Part shown: positions 1 through 8,305 of the stretch, in pieces
Layout: each line of letters begins with the position of its first letter
Numbering within the stretch: the first letter of the stretch is position 1
Assembly: GCA_947455995.1 (NCBI GenBank)
Contig: CANGQA010000018.1
Coordinates: forward strand, 1 to 38,493
Direction: 5' to 3'
DNA: 38,493 bases
From: Hyphomicrobiales bacterium
GTDB taxonomy: Bacteria > Pseudomonadota > Alphaproteobacteria > Rhizobiales > Beijerinckiaceae
The notes under the pieces: model-generated
The model's database searches: none
What the model was told of the DNA's origin: nothing
The model's input: only the letters and a program-made list of their open reading frames with translations
Position numbers and translations under genes: made by a program

Positions 1-2449
1 CATCGGAAATCGGCATGTTCGGAACGTCATTGTCATTCTGACCCTCTGTCAGATTGCCAGCCTCATCACGATCCCGACGGTTGCGACGGCCACCGCGACG
101 ACCACGACGACGGCCGCGAAGGCCTTCTCCATCGCCTGACTCACGAACAGGCTGGTCAGCACTCAGAGGACCTTCTGAATCTGCATCTTCAACGGTTTCG
201 CCATTGAAAGGTGCAATCGTAATATCGGGCTGGGGAGCATCGAGAGACATAGGACGTTCGCCCTGTGGCAAACCTTCCCGATCACCGCGACCCCGGCGGC
301 GACGGCGACGGCGACGGCGGCGCGCTTGTTCATCCGTGCTGCCTTCGCCATCATCGGCGCGATGCTGGTTGCGCTCGCCATTGCGGTCAGACCGCGCGTT
401 TCCTTCACGCGAAGACCCTTCATGCATCGAGGAAGCCGAATCGATCAGTGTTTCGTCTTCTTCCTCATCTTCGATCTCGTCGATTTCTGGCTCGTCTTCT
501 TCTTCTTCCATCAGAACGCTATCGACCTGAATGCCGATCATGATCCGCTCGACGGGGGTCGCCAATTCACCACGTTCTATTGCAAAGGCATGGGTGCCGG
601 AGTGGCTCTCATCGGCCATGACTGTGATGACAACGCCGAAACGCTCTTCCAGAGCCCGCAAATGACTGCGCTTCTGGTTGAGAATGTAGAGCGCGATTTC
701 CGAACGTGTCCGCACAGTCAGATTATGCGTGGCGGAGCGCAGCAAATGTTCTTCCACCGCGCGCAGGACGTGCAAGGCTACAGAGGGCACGGCACGCACA
801 AAGCCGATACCCGAGCAATGCGGGCAGATGATGGTGGAGCCCTCAAGCACACCGGTGCGAATACGCTGGCGGGACATTTCGAGCAGGCCAAACGGAGAAA
901 TACGGCCGACTTGAATGCGGGCGCGGTCGTTTTTCAACGCGTCCTTCATCCGGCGCTCGACCGCACGATTATTACGGTTTTCCTCCATGTCGATGAAATC
1001 GATCACGACAAGCCCGGCCAGATCGCGCAACCTCAACTGGCGTGCAACCTCGTCGGCTGCTTCCAGATTGGTTTTCAATGCCGTGTCTTCGATATTGTGC
1101 TCACGCGTGGCGCGGCCCGAATTGACGTCAATGGCCACCAGCGCTTCGGTCTGGTTGATGACCAAGTAGCCACCCGATTTCAGTGTGACCTGATTGGAGA
1201 ACATCGCATCCAACTGCGCCTCGATGCCGTAACGGGCAAACAGGGGTTGCGGATCGCGATAGGGTTTGACGTTGCGGGCATGGCTCGGCATGAGCATGCG
1301 CATAAAGTCCTTGGCATCTTTGTAGGAGGCCTCGCCTGCGACAATCACCTCGTCGATGTCTTTGTTGTAGAGATCACGGATAGAACGTTTGACCAACGAC
1401 CCTTCTTCATAAACCAACGCAGCAGCGGTTGATTGCATGGTCAATTCGCGGACATTTTCCCACAAGCGCATCAGATATTCAAAATCACGCTTGATTTCAG
1501 GCTTGGTTCTGGCTGCTCCCGCTGTACGCAGGATAACGCCCATGCCATCCGGCACTTCCAACTCTTGCGCGATGGATTTCAGACGCTTGCGATCCACGAC
1601 ATTGGTGATTTTGCGGGAAATGCCGCCTCCACGTCCGGTATTAGGCATCAAAACCGAATAACGGCCTGCCAGCGACAAATAGGTGGTTAAAGCCGCGCCT
1701 TTGTTGCCGCGTTCTTCCTTGACCACTTGAACCAGCAAAATCTGCCGGCGTTTGATCACTTCCTGGATTTTGTATTGCCGACGATAGTGGCGCGGACGCT
1801 CCGGCACTTCTTCCATCGCATCTTCGGCACCGACCTGTTCGACGCTGTCCTCTGAAGATTCGCTGCCATCACTTCCTTCATGGTCATCGGAATCATGGCC
1901 CTGATGGTCATGATCATCGTGATGTTCATGCTCGTGTTGTTCTTGCTCGTGATGTTCTTGGTTGTCCGAGGTGGGATGCTCGTGCTGCTCGCCGTTGTCA
2001 TGTTCAGAATCAGACGCCTGTCCGGAGACATGATCATCTTCGCTATGATCTTCATCCGGGGATAGGGATTCGCTAACCACGGGATCCGATTTGGACGAAC
2101 GCGGCTTTGTACGGCTGCGGCGACGTTTGTTGCGGCCTTCTTCCTCATCCGCTTCACGATCGGCCCGGGCGTCTTCGGCCAACAGGGCTTCACGGTCTGC
2201 AACCGGAATCTGGTAATAATCGGGGTGGATTTCGCTGAAGGCTAAAAAGCCGTGCCGATTGCCGCCATATTCGATGAAGGCAGCTTGAAGAGACGGCTCG
2301 ACACGGGTGACTTTAGCCAGATAGATATTGCCACGCAGTTGTTTTTTGTTAGCGGCTTCGAAGTCGAATTCCTCGATCCGATTTCCGCGAACCACCACAA
2401 CCCGTGTTTCTTCCGGGTGGGCGGCATCGATCAACATTTTGTTCGCCAT
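1..2449 (-). CDS. rne: Ribonuclease E (C-terminus beyond left edge)
   Basis: Endoribonuclease E/G family: the main mRNA-decay and rRNA/tRNA-processing endonuclease and degradosome scaffold. About 816 residues are visible from the ATG at 2449; the frame stays open to the left edge. The N-terminal S1 RNA-binding domain is interrupted by a charged insert (about residues 85-220) with a histidine-rich core at 135-190, and resumes at KEERGNKGAALTT. The catalytic DNase-I-like region keeps both metal-binding aspartates, D441 in AIDVNSGRAT and D484 in VVIDFIDME. The zinc-link CPHC is at 542-545. After the small domain the protein becomes a Glu/Asp-rich, then Arg-rich disordered tail (a run of eight Arg), as expected for the scaffold half. 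The start is preceded by GAGAG. An S1 insert is common in alphaproteobacterial RNase E; the density of histidine here is unusual. It is divergent from the amidase gene. Confidence 0.96.
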   Translation of the reverse strand, partial: MANKMLIDAAHPEETRVVVVRGNRIEEFDFEAANKKQLRGNIYLAKVTRVEPSLQAAFIEYGGNRHGFLAFSEIHPDYYQIPVADREALLAEDARADREADEEEGRNKRRRSRTKPRSSKSDPVVSESLSPDEDHSEDDHVSGQASDSEHDNGEQHEHPTSDNQEHHEQEQHEHEHHDDHDHQGHDSDDHEGSDGSESSEDSVEQVGAEDAMEEVPERPRHYRRQYKIQEVIKRRQILLVQVVKEERGNKGAALTTYLSLAGRYSVLMPNTGRGGGISRKITNVVDRKRLKSIAQELEVPDGMGVILRTAGAARTKPEIKRDFEYLMRLWENVRELTMQSTAAALVYEEGSLVKRSIRDLYNKDIDEVIVAGEASYKDAKDFMRMLMPSHARNVKPYRDPQPLFARYGIEAQLDAMFSNQVTLKSGGYLVINQTEALVAIDVNSGRATREHNIEDTALKTNLEAADEVARQLRLRDLAGLVVIDFIDMEENRNNRAVERRMKDALKNDRARIQVGRISPFGLLEMSRQRIRTGVLEGSTIICPHCSGIGFVRAVPSVALHVLRAVEEHLLRSATHNLTVRTRSEIALYILNQKRSHLRALEERFGVVITVMADESHSGTHAFAIERGELATPVERIMIGIQVDSVLMEEEEDEPEIDEIEDEEEDETLIDSASSMHEGSSREGNARSDRNGERNQHRADDGEGSTDEQARRRRRRRRRRGRGDREGLPQGERPMSLDAPQPDITIAPFNGETVEDADSEGPLSADQPVRESGDGEGLRGRRRGRRGGRRNRRDRDEAGNLTEGQNDNDVPNMPISD

Positions 2450-2920
2450 GAGCTACTCTCAATAGCGCCAACTCTTCGCGTTCAGACGCGCGATGTCCCA
2501 AAAGAGCCGAGATGATGGGCCTGACAGGCCCAGACGAATGACGGCGGAAACACAGCGATCGCGGGTGAAAAGGGGCGCGATGCGGCCGCGAAAATGCGGC
2601 CAAGGTGGAATGGGAAAGATCTGCGAGGGGGCTCTTATGGCTGCGGTGAACAAGAGGCCCCGCAAAAACCGTTTGGTTTTGCGCCTTGCTTCCTGCGACC
2701 GTACGGAGCCATTCGCCCACGTTCATAGACCTCGATAAGTGCGACACCCAACGCTTTGAAACAGGATCGGTTAAGATACCGTTCGACGTCGGAAAAGACC
2801 TGCAGGAGCCGCCAGAAGAGCGGAAACCCTGCCAAAAATGCTGCATCCGATTGTTATGGGTCCGGTTTCGGAAACCTAGCCGGATGAGACGGATCAGTCA
2901 GTCTGATCACTTCTTCAACC
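2450..2920 (-). promoter_or_regulatory. Long structured 5' leader of rne
   Basis: About 470 bases lie between the rne start and a candidate promoter with no convincing gene on either strand. Several perfect or near-perfect inverted repeats fall in it: GATCAG/CTGATC around TCAGT (2892-2908), GCAAAAACC/GGTTTTGC around GTTT (2662-2682), and GGGCCT/AGGCCC around GAC (2517-2531). In E. coli, rne mRNA has a 361-nt leader whose hairpins let RNase E control its own mRNA. A similar role here is inference; no sequence homology to that leader is claimed. Confidence 0.4.
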
Positions 2921-2923
2921 GAT

Positions 2924-2952
2924 TTATCATATTGTCAGTTGCAACATGTGAA
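2924..2952 (-). promoter_or_regulatory. Candidate rne promoter
   Basis: On the minus strand TTCACA (2952-2947) is followed after 17 bases by TGATAA (2929-2924), a fair housekeeping-sigma arrangement. It would start transcription near 2917, just upstream of the first leader hairpin. On the plus strand the same patch holds TTGTCA (2932-2937), 17 bases, CTAACG (2955-2960), a weaker candidate for the divergent amidase gene. Confidence 0.25.
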
Positions 2953-3046
2953 CTCTAACGCTTAAGCAGCAGGCTTGGCAAGCGATTCCCATTCACTGCA
3001 TCGCGTTTGTTGTCCGTCACGCGCCAATAAACATCCCGTCAGGCCT

Positions 3047-4429
3047 ATGCGAACAAGGCCGATCAAGTTAGAAAGAGGTGCTTTTCCAACAGGGATTGAC
3101 CGATTGAGACTGTTTTCGACATTGTTCGTCATTCTTTCAAACGGCTGGCAGTGTTGCCTCTTGCAGTGTTGCCGTTTTGCGCAGCTGTGTCTTTTTCTTG
3201 TTTCTGCGGTGGTGACAATTTTGCCTGCTACAGTCGCCCAACCGCTTGCCAAACAGCCCGTAGCACTTGAGGCGCGACTGGAAGGGGACCGGTCGCTATC
3301 AGTCCTGACCGTGACACTGACTCATAAAGTTGATGTCGAAATTTATCCGATGCAATCACCCGACCGACTGATCATTGATTTGCCTGCGGTTAATTTCCAG
3401 ATTCCACCGGCATTCAAACTGGCCAGAACGCCCTTGGTCAAAATGGTGCGTTATGGGCTTTTAGGCGCTGATAAAGCCCGAATCATCATTGACCTGGCTG
3501 CTCCGGCTTTGGCCGGACGGATCACGACCCAAATGGTTGCCAGTGGCTTTGCGCGCGAGCTGAGCATCGAAATCAAGTCCGTCGAGCCCTCGATGTTTGC
3601 GAAGAAATCACAAGAGGCCGAATTTACCAGGCGCAGCACGATGTTGACCAACGACAATGCCGTCGAAGGGGCAGTTGCACCACAAACCAGCGTAAAAGGC
3701 AAAATATCAGACCGGCGTCCTTTGATCATGCTTGATCCGGGTCATGGTGGGCCTGATACGGGCGCGGTGGGGCTCAACAATATTTCCGAAAAAGATGTGG
3801 TGATGGCTTTTGCCAGAGATCTCAGATCCTTATTGGAAAGTCGCGGCCAATTCCGAGTGATGATGACACGGGAAACCGATGTTTTCGTTCCGCTTGACGA
3901 GCGGGTGCGCATGTCTCGGCTCAACAATGCCAGCCTGTTTATCTCCATCCATGCCGATCGTCTGGCAACTGCCACAGAGGTCCATGGCTTTACGGTCTAT
4001 ACCGGCTCCGAAAAGGCGACTGATGCAGAATCAGCCATCCTGGCCGATAGCGAAAACCGCGCCGATGCGATGGCTGGTGCTGATCCCGTGGCTGCGCGCG
4101 AGGATATCAGTGATATTCTGGACGATCTGGTAAGGCGCGAAACCCGCAGCCATTCTTCTTTGTTTGCCCGCACCTTGCTGGGACGGATGGAGGCCACGGG
4201 GCAGGTGATGAACAAGAATCCGCACCGGTCGGCCGGTTTCAGAGTGTTGCGGGCTCCCGACGTGCCTTCGGTTCTGTTGGAGTTGGGATATTTATCCAGC
4301 AAGACCGACATCAGCAAATTATCGGATGCCGCGTTCAGAGAGAGAATGACCCTCGATATAGCCGATGCGGTGCAACGCTTTTTTGCCTCAATACAGGCCC
4401 AAGAATCTCAAGGCGTGTTGCCACATTGA
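3047..4429 (+). CDS. amiC: N-acetylmuramoyl-L-alanine amidase (AmiC-type, AMIN + Amidase_3)
   Basis: Periplasmic zinc amidase that cuts the bond between N-acetylmuramic acid and the stem peptide of peptidoglycan, used in daughter-cell separation. A hydrophobic export segment (FLVSAVVTILPATVA) is followed by an AMIN-like beta-rich region (about residues 70-180) and an Amidase_3 domain. Zinc ligands are recognisable: H233 in DPGHGG, E248 in SEKD, H302 in SIHAD; catalytic E412 lies in LLELGY. The domain pair is that of AmiC/AmiA amidases activated by LytM factors. The start is uncertain: the frame is open from a TTG at 2975, and the first ATG is at 3047, giving 460 aa with an unusually long, Cys-rich leader before the hydrophobic core. 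A start nearer the core at a TTG (3122) is possible but lacks a clear ribosome site. It lies 206 bases upstream of the PBP1A gene on the same strand. Confidence 0.93.
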   Translation: MRTRPIKLERGAFPTGIDRLRLFSTLFVILSNGWQCCLLQCCRFAQLCLFLVSAVVTILPATVAQPLAKQPVALEARLEGDRSLSVLTVTLTHKVDVEIYPMQSPDRLIIDLPAVNFQIPPAFKLARTPLVKMVRYGLLGADKARIIIDLAAPALAGRITTQMVASGFARELSIEIKSVEPSMFAKKSQEAEFTRRSTMLTNDNAVEGAVAPQTSVKGKISDRRPLIMLDPGHGGPDTGAVGLNNISEKDVVMAFARDLRSLLESRGQFRVMMTRETDVFVPLDERVRMSRLNNASLFISIHADRLATATEVHGFTVYTGSEKATDAESAILADSENRADAMAGADPVAAREDISDILDDLVRRETRSHSSLFARTLLGRMEATGQVMNKNPHRSAGFRVLRAPDVPSVLLELGYLSSKTDISKLSDAAFRERMTLDIADAVQRFFASIQAQESQGVLPH

Positions 4430-4635
4430 ACCCGGGCCAATTTTTGCCGTGATTGCGGTTTAAGCCTTCGGTGAATCGGTAATGTTTTGGGTAAAAATAG
4501 TGCAGATCGGGGCTTTGCCTCTATCGGCGCAGATAGTGCGGATCTATAAGATGCGTTTTTATTGGCTCGGCATCGAGATGTGCCAGACGGTGAAGCGCGG
4601 ATTGTGACAGCCGCCGATTAGTGAGACAGACGGAT
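4430..4635 (+). other. Amidase-PBP1A intergenic spacer
   Basis: No gene or clear terminator is seen. A 12-base near-repeat (ATAGTGCAGATC at 4497-4508, ATAGTGCGGATC at 4533-4544; one mismatch, 36 bases apart) is the only pattern noticed. It may include a promoter for the PBP1A gene. Confidence 0.2.
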
Positions 4636-7056
4636 ATGATGCGGCACCTGCTGCGCTTTTTTGGATGGCTTTTTACCCTCTCGGCGATCTTGGGGGCGAT
4701 TGGTGCTGCCGTTGCCGCTGTTGTGATCTGGCATTTTTCGCAAAGTTTGCCCGATTATTCGCAATTGGCGACCTATCAGCCTGCTGTCACCACCCGTATT
4801 CATGCCGGGGATGGATCGCTTCTGGCCGAATATTCACGCGAACGCCGGCTGTTTCTCCCTTTCAACGCTATTCCCGACCGAATGAAGGAAGCCTTCATTT
4901 CAGCAGAGGATAAAAATTTCTATAAACATCCCGGTGTTGATGTTGAAGGTATTGCGCGCGCGGTTGTGTTCTTGTTCAAGAAGACGCCGGGTCAACGCGC
5001 CCAAGGGGCTTCAACCATCACCCAACAGGTTGCCAAAAACTTTTTGTTGAGCAACGAGGACAGCTTCTCCCGTAAAATCAAGGAAATGCTTGTCGCCTTG
5101 CGGCTTGAGCAGGCCTATACCAAAGAACGGATTCTGGAACTCTATCTCAATGAAATCTATCTTGGTCTGAGCAATTACGGAGTGGCTGCGGCTTCCCTCA
5201 ACTATTTCAACAAGGCCGTCAACGAGTTGACCTTGCCTGAAATGGCCTATCTGGCGGCTTTGCCCAAGGGGCCGAACAATTATCATCCCTATCGCGCACA
5301 AGACGCTGCAATCGCCCGCCGCAATTATGTGATCGACCGCATGGTCGAGAATGGCTATGTCGGACACGATGAAGGCGATCGTGCCAAAAAGACCCCTTTG
5401 GGTGTCAATTTGCGGACTGTTTCCCCCAATAATATGGCTGCGGGCTATTTCGCGGAAGATGTAAGGCGTGAGCTCGCCAGCCGATTTGGCGAAAAGGGCC
5501 TGTATGAGGGTGGCTTGTCCGTCCGCACCACACTTGATCCATCCTTGCAGGTCAAAGCCCGTCGCGTTCTGGCAGAAGGGCTTGTGCGGTTTGATGAAGC
5601 GCGAGGCTGGCACGGGGTCGTGCAACAGGTGGATTTGAATGCCAAAGAATGGGGGCTGGCCCTTTCCGAGGTTGTGAGCCTCAATGATGTCCAGCCTTGG
5701 CGTCTGGCGGTTGTTGTCGATGTGATCGGGGACAATCTGCGAATCGGCTTGCAGCCCAAACGGGAAGCCAATGGCTCGCTGTCGAACGAGCGGGTTTTGG
5801 GTGTAGTGACCGCTGATGGCGCGCGCTGGACCAAAAAGCTGCCGAAGCAGATTGTCCAGAAGGGCGATGTTGTCTATGTCTCGCAAGAGGGGCAGTCTGA
5901 TCGTTACCGCCTGCAGCAAGTCCCTGAAATTTCGGGCGCTCTTGTCGCACTCGATCCGCATACCGGGCGTGTGCTGGCCATGGCGGGCGGATTTTCCTTC
6001 GATAAATCCAAATTCAACCGGGCGACACAGGCCCTTCGCCAGCCTGGTTCCTCCTTCAAGCCCTTTGTCTATGCTTCGGCGATCGATAACGGCTACACCC
6101 CGGCTTCGATTGTCTTGGATGCGCCGATCGAACTGGCACAAGAGGGGCAGGAGACGTGGAAGCCGGCCAATTTCGACCGTAAATCCCATGGTCCACGCAC
6201 TTTACGTTACGGCATCGAACATTCCAAAAACCAGATGACTGTTCGCCTGGCTCAAGATGTCGGAATGCCACTGGTGTCCGATTACGCCCGTCGTTTCGGT
6301 ATTAACGATGATTTGCCCCCCTATCTCGCAATGTCCTTGGGGGCAGGGGAAACCACCGTCATGCGCATCACGGCGGCCTATGGCATGTTTGTAAATGGGG
6401 GCAAGAGAATACGCCCGACATTGATCGACCGTATTCAGGATCGCTACGGCAAAACAATTTTCCGTCATGATAACCGCGCTTGCGGCAATTGCGATGCGCC
6501 CAAATGGGACAACCAGAACGAACCATCGCTTGTTGATACTCGCGAGCAGATTATTGATCCGCTGACCGCCTACCAGATGACTTCAATTCTTGAAGGCGTG
6601 GTGATCCGAGGGACTGGCGCGAGCATTCGAGAGGTCGGCAAGCCCTTGGCAGGCAAGACCGGAACAACCAATGACGCCAAGGATTTGTGGTTTGTCGGGT
6701 TCTCTGCCGATCTCGCGGTCGGTGTCTATCTTGGGTATGACCGTCCACAATCGCTCGGAGCTTCGGCGCAGGCGGCCACTTATGCTGTGCCGATTTTCAA
6801 GGAATTCATGAAGCAGGCATTGGCCGACAAACCTGCGACCCCGTTCCGCGTTCCGGCCGGGATCAAACTGGTCAAGATTGATCCTGCCACCGGTAATCGC
6901 ACCGATGGTGACGGGATTGTCGAAGCGTTCAAGCCCGGCACAGCTCCCGGAGATACCGGTTTGGTTCCCATGGATACGCCTGCATCAAATGGCTTGTTCG
7001 GCGTGCCAAACGAGCCTGATCGTCCATTAGGCACGGGAGCAGGACGAATTTACTGA
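4636..7056 (+). CDS. mrcA: Penicillin-binding protein 1A (bifunctional class A PBP)
   Basis: Inner-membrane enzyme that polymerises glycan strands from lipid II and cross-links them. A single N-terminal membrane segment (about residues 5-35) anchors it. The glycosyltransferase domain has the catalytic glutamate (about residue 91) in SAEDKNFYKHPGVD, then GASTITQQVAKN and the ERILELYLNEIYLG block. An OB-like linker follows, then the transpeptidase with SxxK (S472-K475, GSSFKP), SKN and KTGTT (K674). At 806 aa it matches class A PBP1A proteins. ATG 4636 was chosen over GTG 4621 because it leaves the usual short basic start (MMRHLLRFFGW) before the membrane helix; neither has a strong ribosome site. 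It sits between the amidase and prfB, an order recurring in rhizobial genomes. Confidence 0.96.
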   Translation: MMRHLLRFFGWLFTLSAILGAIGAAVAAVVIWHFSQSLPDYSQLATYQPAVTTRIHAGDGSLLAEYSRERRLFLPFNAIPDRMKEAFISAEDKNFYKHPGVDVEGIARAVVFLFKKTPGQRAQGASTITQQVAKNFLLSNEDSFSRKIKEMLVALRLEQAYTKERILELYLNEIYLGLSNYGVAAASLNYFNKAVNELTLPEMAYLAALPKGPNNYHPYRAQDAAIARRNYVIDRMVENGYVGHDEGDRAKKTPLGVNLRTVSPNNMAAGYFAEDVRRELASRFGEKGLYEGGLSVRTTLDPSLQVKARRVLAEGLVRFDEARGWHGVVQQVDLNAKEWGLALSEVVSLNDVQPWRLAVVVDVIGDNLRIGLQPKREANGSLSNERVLGVVTADGARWTKKLPKQIVQKGDVVYVSQEGQSDRYRLQQVPEISGALVALDPHTGRVLAMAGGFSFDKSKFNRATQALRQPGSSFKPFVYASAIDNGYTPASIVLDAPIELAQEGQETWKPANFDRKSHGPRTLRYGIEHSKNQMTVRLAQDVGMPLVSDYARRFGINDDLPPYLAMSLGAGETTVMRITAAYGMFVNGGKRIRPTLIDRIQDRYGKTIFRHDNRACGNCDAPKWDNQNEPSLVDTREQIIDPLTAYQMTSILEGVVIRGTGASIREVGKPLAGKTGTTNDAKDLWFVGFSADLAVGVYLGYDRPQSLGASAQAATYAVPIFKEFMKQALADKPATPFRVPAGIKLVKIDPATGNRTDGDGIVEAFKPGTAPGDTGLVPMDTPASNGLFGVPNEPDRPLGTGAGRIY

Positions 7057-7153
7057 CGCGGGTTGTTTACAGCGGGCATTTCAGCGGCTACTTCTCGCCG
7101 CTGAATTATGCCACTCATCGTATATGATTTCTCAGACCTTAGGGGTAAGTGCC

Positions 7154-8281
7154 ATGCGCGCTGAAATTGAAGCGCTCGTTGATGCCGCCAAGCAATCGCT
7201 TGGTGTTTTGAGACGGCATCTTGATGTTGACGCGGCCACGCGTCGTCTTGCCGAATTGAACGAGAAGGCAGAAGACCCTAACCTCTGGGATGATCCGGAA
7301 GCGGCCCAAAAGATCATGCGTGAGCGTACCGAGCTTGACGAAAAGCTTGGTTCTATGCGTCGTATCGGTGTGGATCTTGATGACGCTATTACTTTGATCG
7401 AGCTTGGCGAAGCCGAAAGCGATCAGGATGTGATTGCCGAGGGCGAACAGGCCATTCGCGATATTCAGACCGATCTGGTTCGCCAGCAGGTCGAAACCCT
7501 GTTGTCGGGTGAAGCCGATCAGAATGATTGCTTTGTCGAAGTCCATTCCGGTGCAGGCGGGACCGAGTCGCAGGATTGGGCCAGCATGCTGATGCGCATG
7601 TATTCGCGCTGGGGAGAACGCCGCCGCTACAAGGTGGAAATTATGGATATTGCCGATGGCGAAGAAGCGGGCATCAAGGGTGCGACGCTCCAGATTCGCG
7701 GCCATAATGCCTATGGCTGGTTGAAAACGGAGGCTGGAGTGCATCGACTGGTGCGTATTTCCCCTTTCGACTCCAATGCCCGCCGCCATACCAGTTTTGC
7801 TTCGGTCTCAGTCTTTCCCGTCATTGATGACCGTATCCAGATCGACATCAACGAAAGTGATTGCCGGATTGATACATTCCGTGCGTCAGGGGCTGGTGGC
7901 CAGCACGTCAACACCACCGATTCCGCCGTGCGCATTACCCATATTCCGACCGGCATCGTGGTTGCTTGCCAGCAGGAACGCTCGCAGCACAAAAACCGCG
8001 CCAAGGCTTGGGATATGTTGCGCGCCCGCATGTACGAAGCCGAATTGAAAAAGCGTGAAGAAAAAGCCAATGCCCACAACGCAACCAAAAGCGAAATCGG
8101 TTGGGGCCATCAAATCCGGTCTTATGTGATGCAGCCCTATCAGTTGGTCAAAGATCTGCGCACTGGTGTTCAATCCTCGGCCCCCGGCGATGTTCTGGAT
8201 GGCGATATCAACCAGTTTATCGAAGCAGCCCTTGAACAACGCGTCTATGGCACAACGGCTGACGTGGAAGATATCGACTGA
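7154..8281 (+). CDS. prfB: Peptide chain release factor 2
   Basis: Class I release factor that reads UGA and UAA stop codons and triggers peptide release on the ribosome. The type 2 specificity tripeptide SPF is at residues 203-205 and the universal GGQ (peptidyl-tRNA hydrolysis) at 248-250. The 375-aa product from ATG 7154 is typical; an in-frame ATG 30 bases upstream (7124) is possible, but AGGGGT lies 7 bases before 7154. Many bacterial prfB genes have a programmed +1 frameshift (CUU UGA C) early on. Here the equivalent codons read CTT GAT (codons 23-24) in one open frame, so no frameshift is needed. It follows PBP1A after about 100 bases and converges with the M23 peptidase gene, 24 bases apart. 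Confidence 0.97.
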   Translation: MRAEIEALVDAAKQSLGVLRRHLDVDAATRRLAELNEKAEDPNLWDDPEAAQKIMRERTELDEKLGSMRRIGVDLDDAITLIELGEAESDQDVIAEGEQAIRDIQTDLVRQQVETLLSGEADQNDCFVEVHSGAGGTESQDWASMLMRMYSRWGERRRYKVEIMDIADGEEAGIKGATLQIRGHNAYGWLKTEAGVHRLVRISPFDSNARRHTSFASVSVFPVIDDRIQIDINESDCRIDTFRASGAGGQHVNTTDSAVRITHIPTGIVVACQQERSQHKNRAKAWDMLRARMYEAELKKREEKANAHNATKSEIGWGHQIRSYVMQPYQLVKDLRTGVQSSAPGDVLDGDINQFIEAALEQRVYGTTADVEDID

Positions 8282-8305
8282 TGATCCTAGGCTCTGTTTG
8301 CCTGG

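Noticed and set aside
326-1432. A 368-codon open frame on plus
   Set aside because: It is the antisense shadow of the conserved RNase E catalytic core; the minus-strand reading has all family motifs.
1880-2065. A short plus-strand frame that looks like a very hydrophobic membrane peptide
   Set aside because: Its hydrophobicity is the antisense of the His/Asp-rich (CAT/GAT) tract of RNase E; no ribosome site and no family likeness.
2349-2958. Overlapping short frames on both strands in the rne leader
   Set aside because: Compositionally irregular translations with no known motif, no good ribosome sites and mutual overlap; a leader RNA explains the region better.
5011-6189. A 392-codon minus-strand frame
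   Set aside because: Antisense of PBP1A, whose glycosyltransferase and transpeptidase motifs are on the plus strand.
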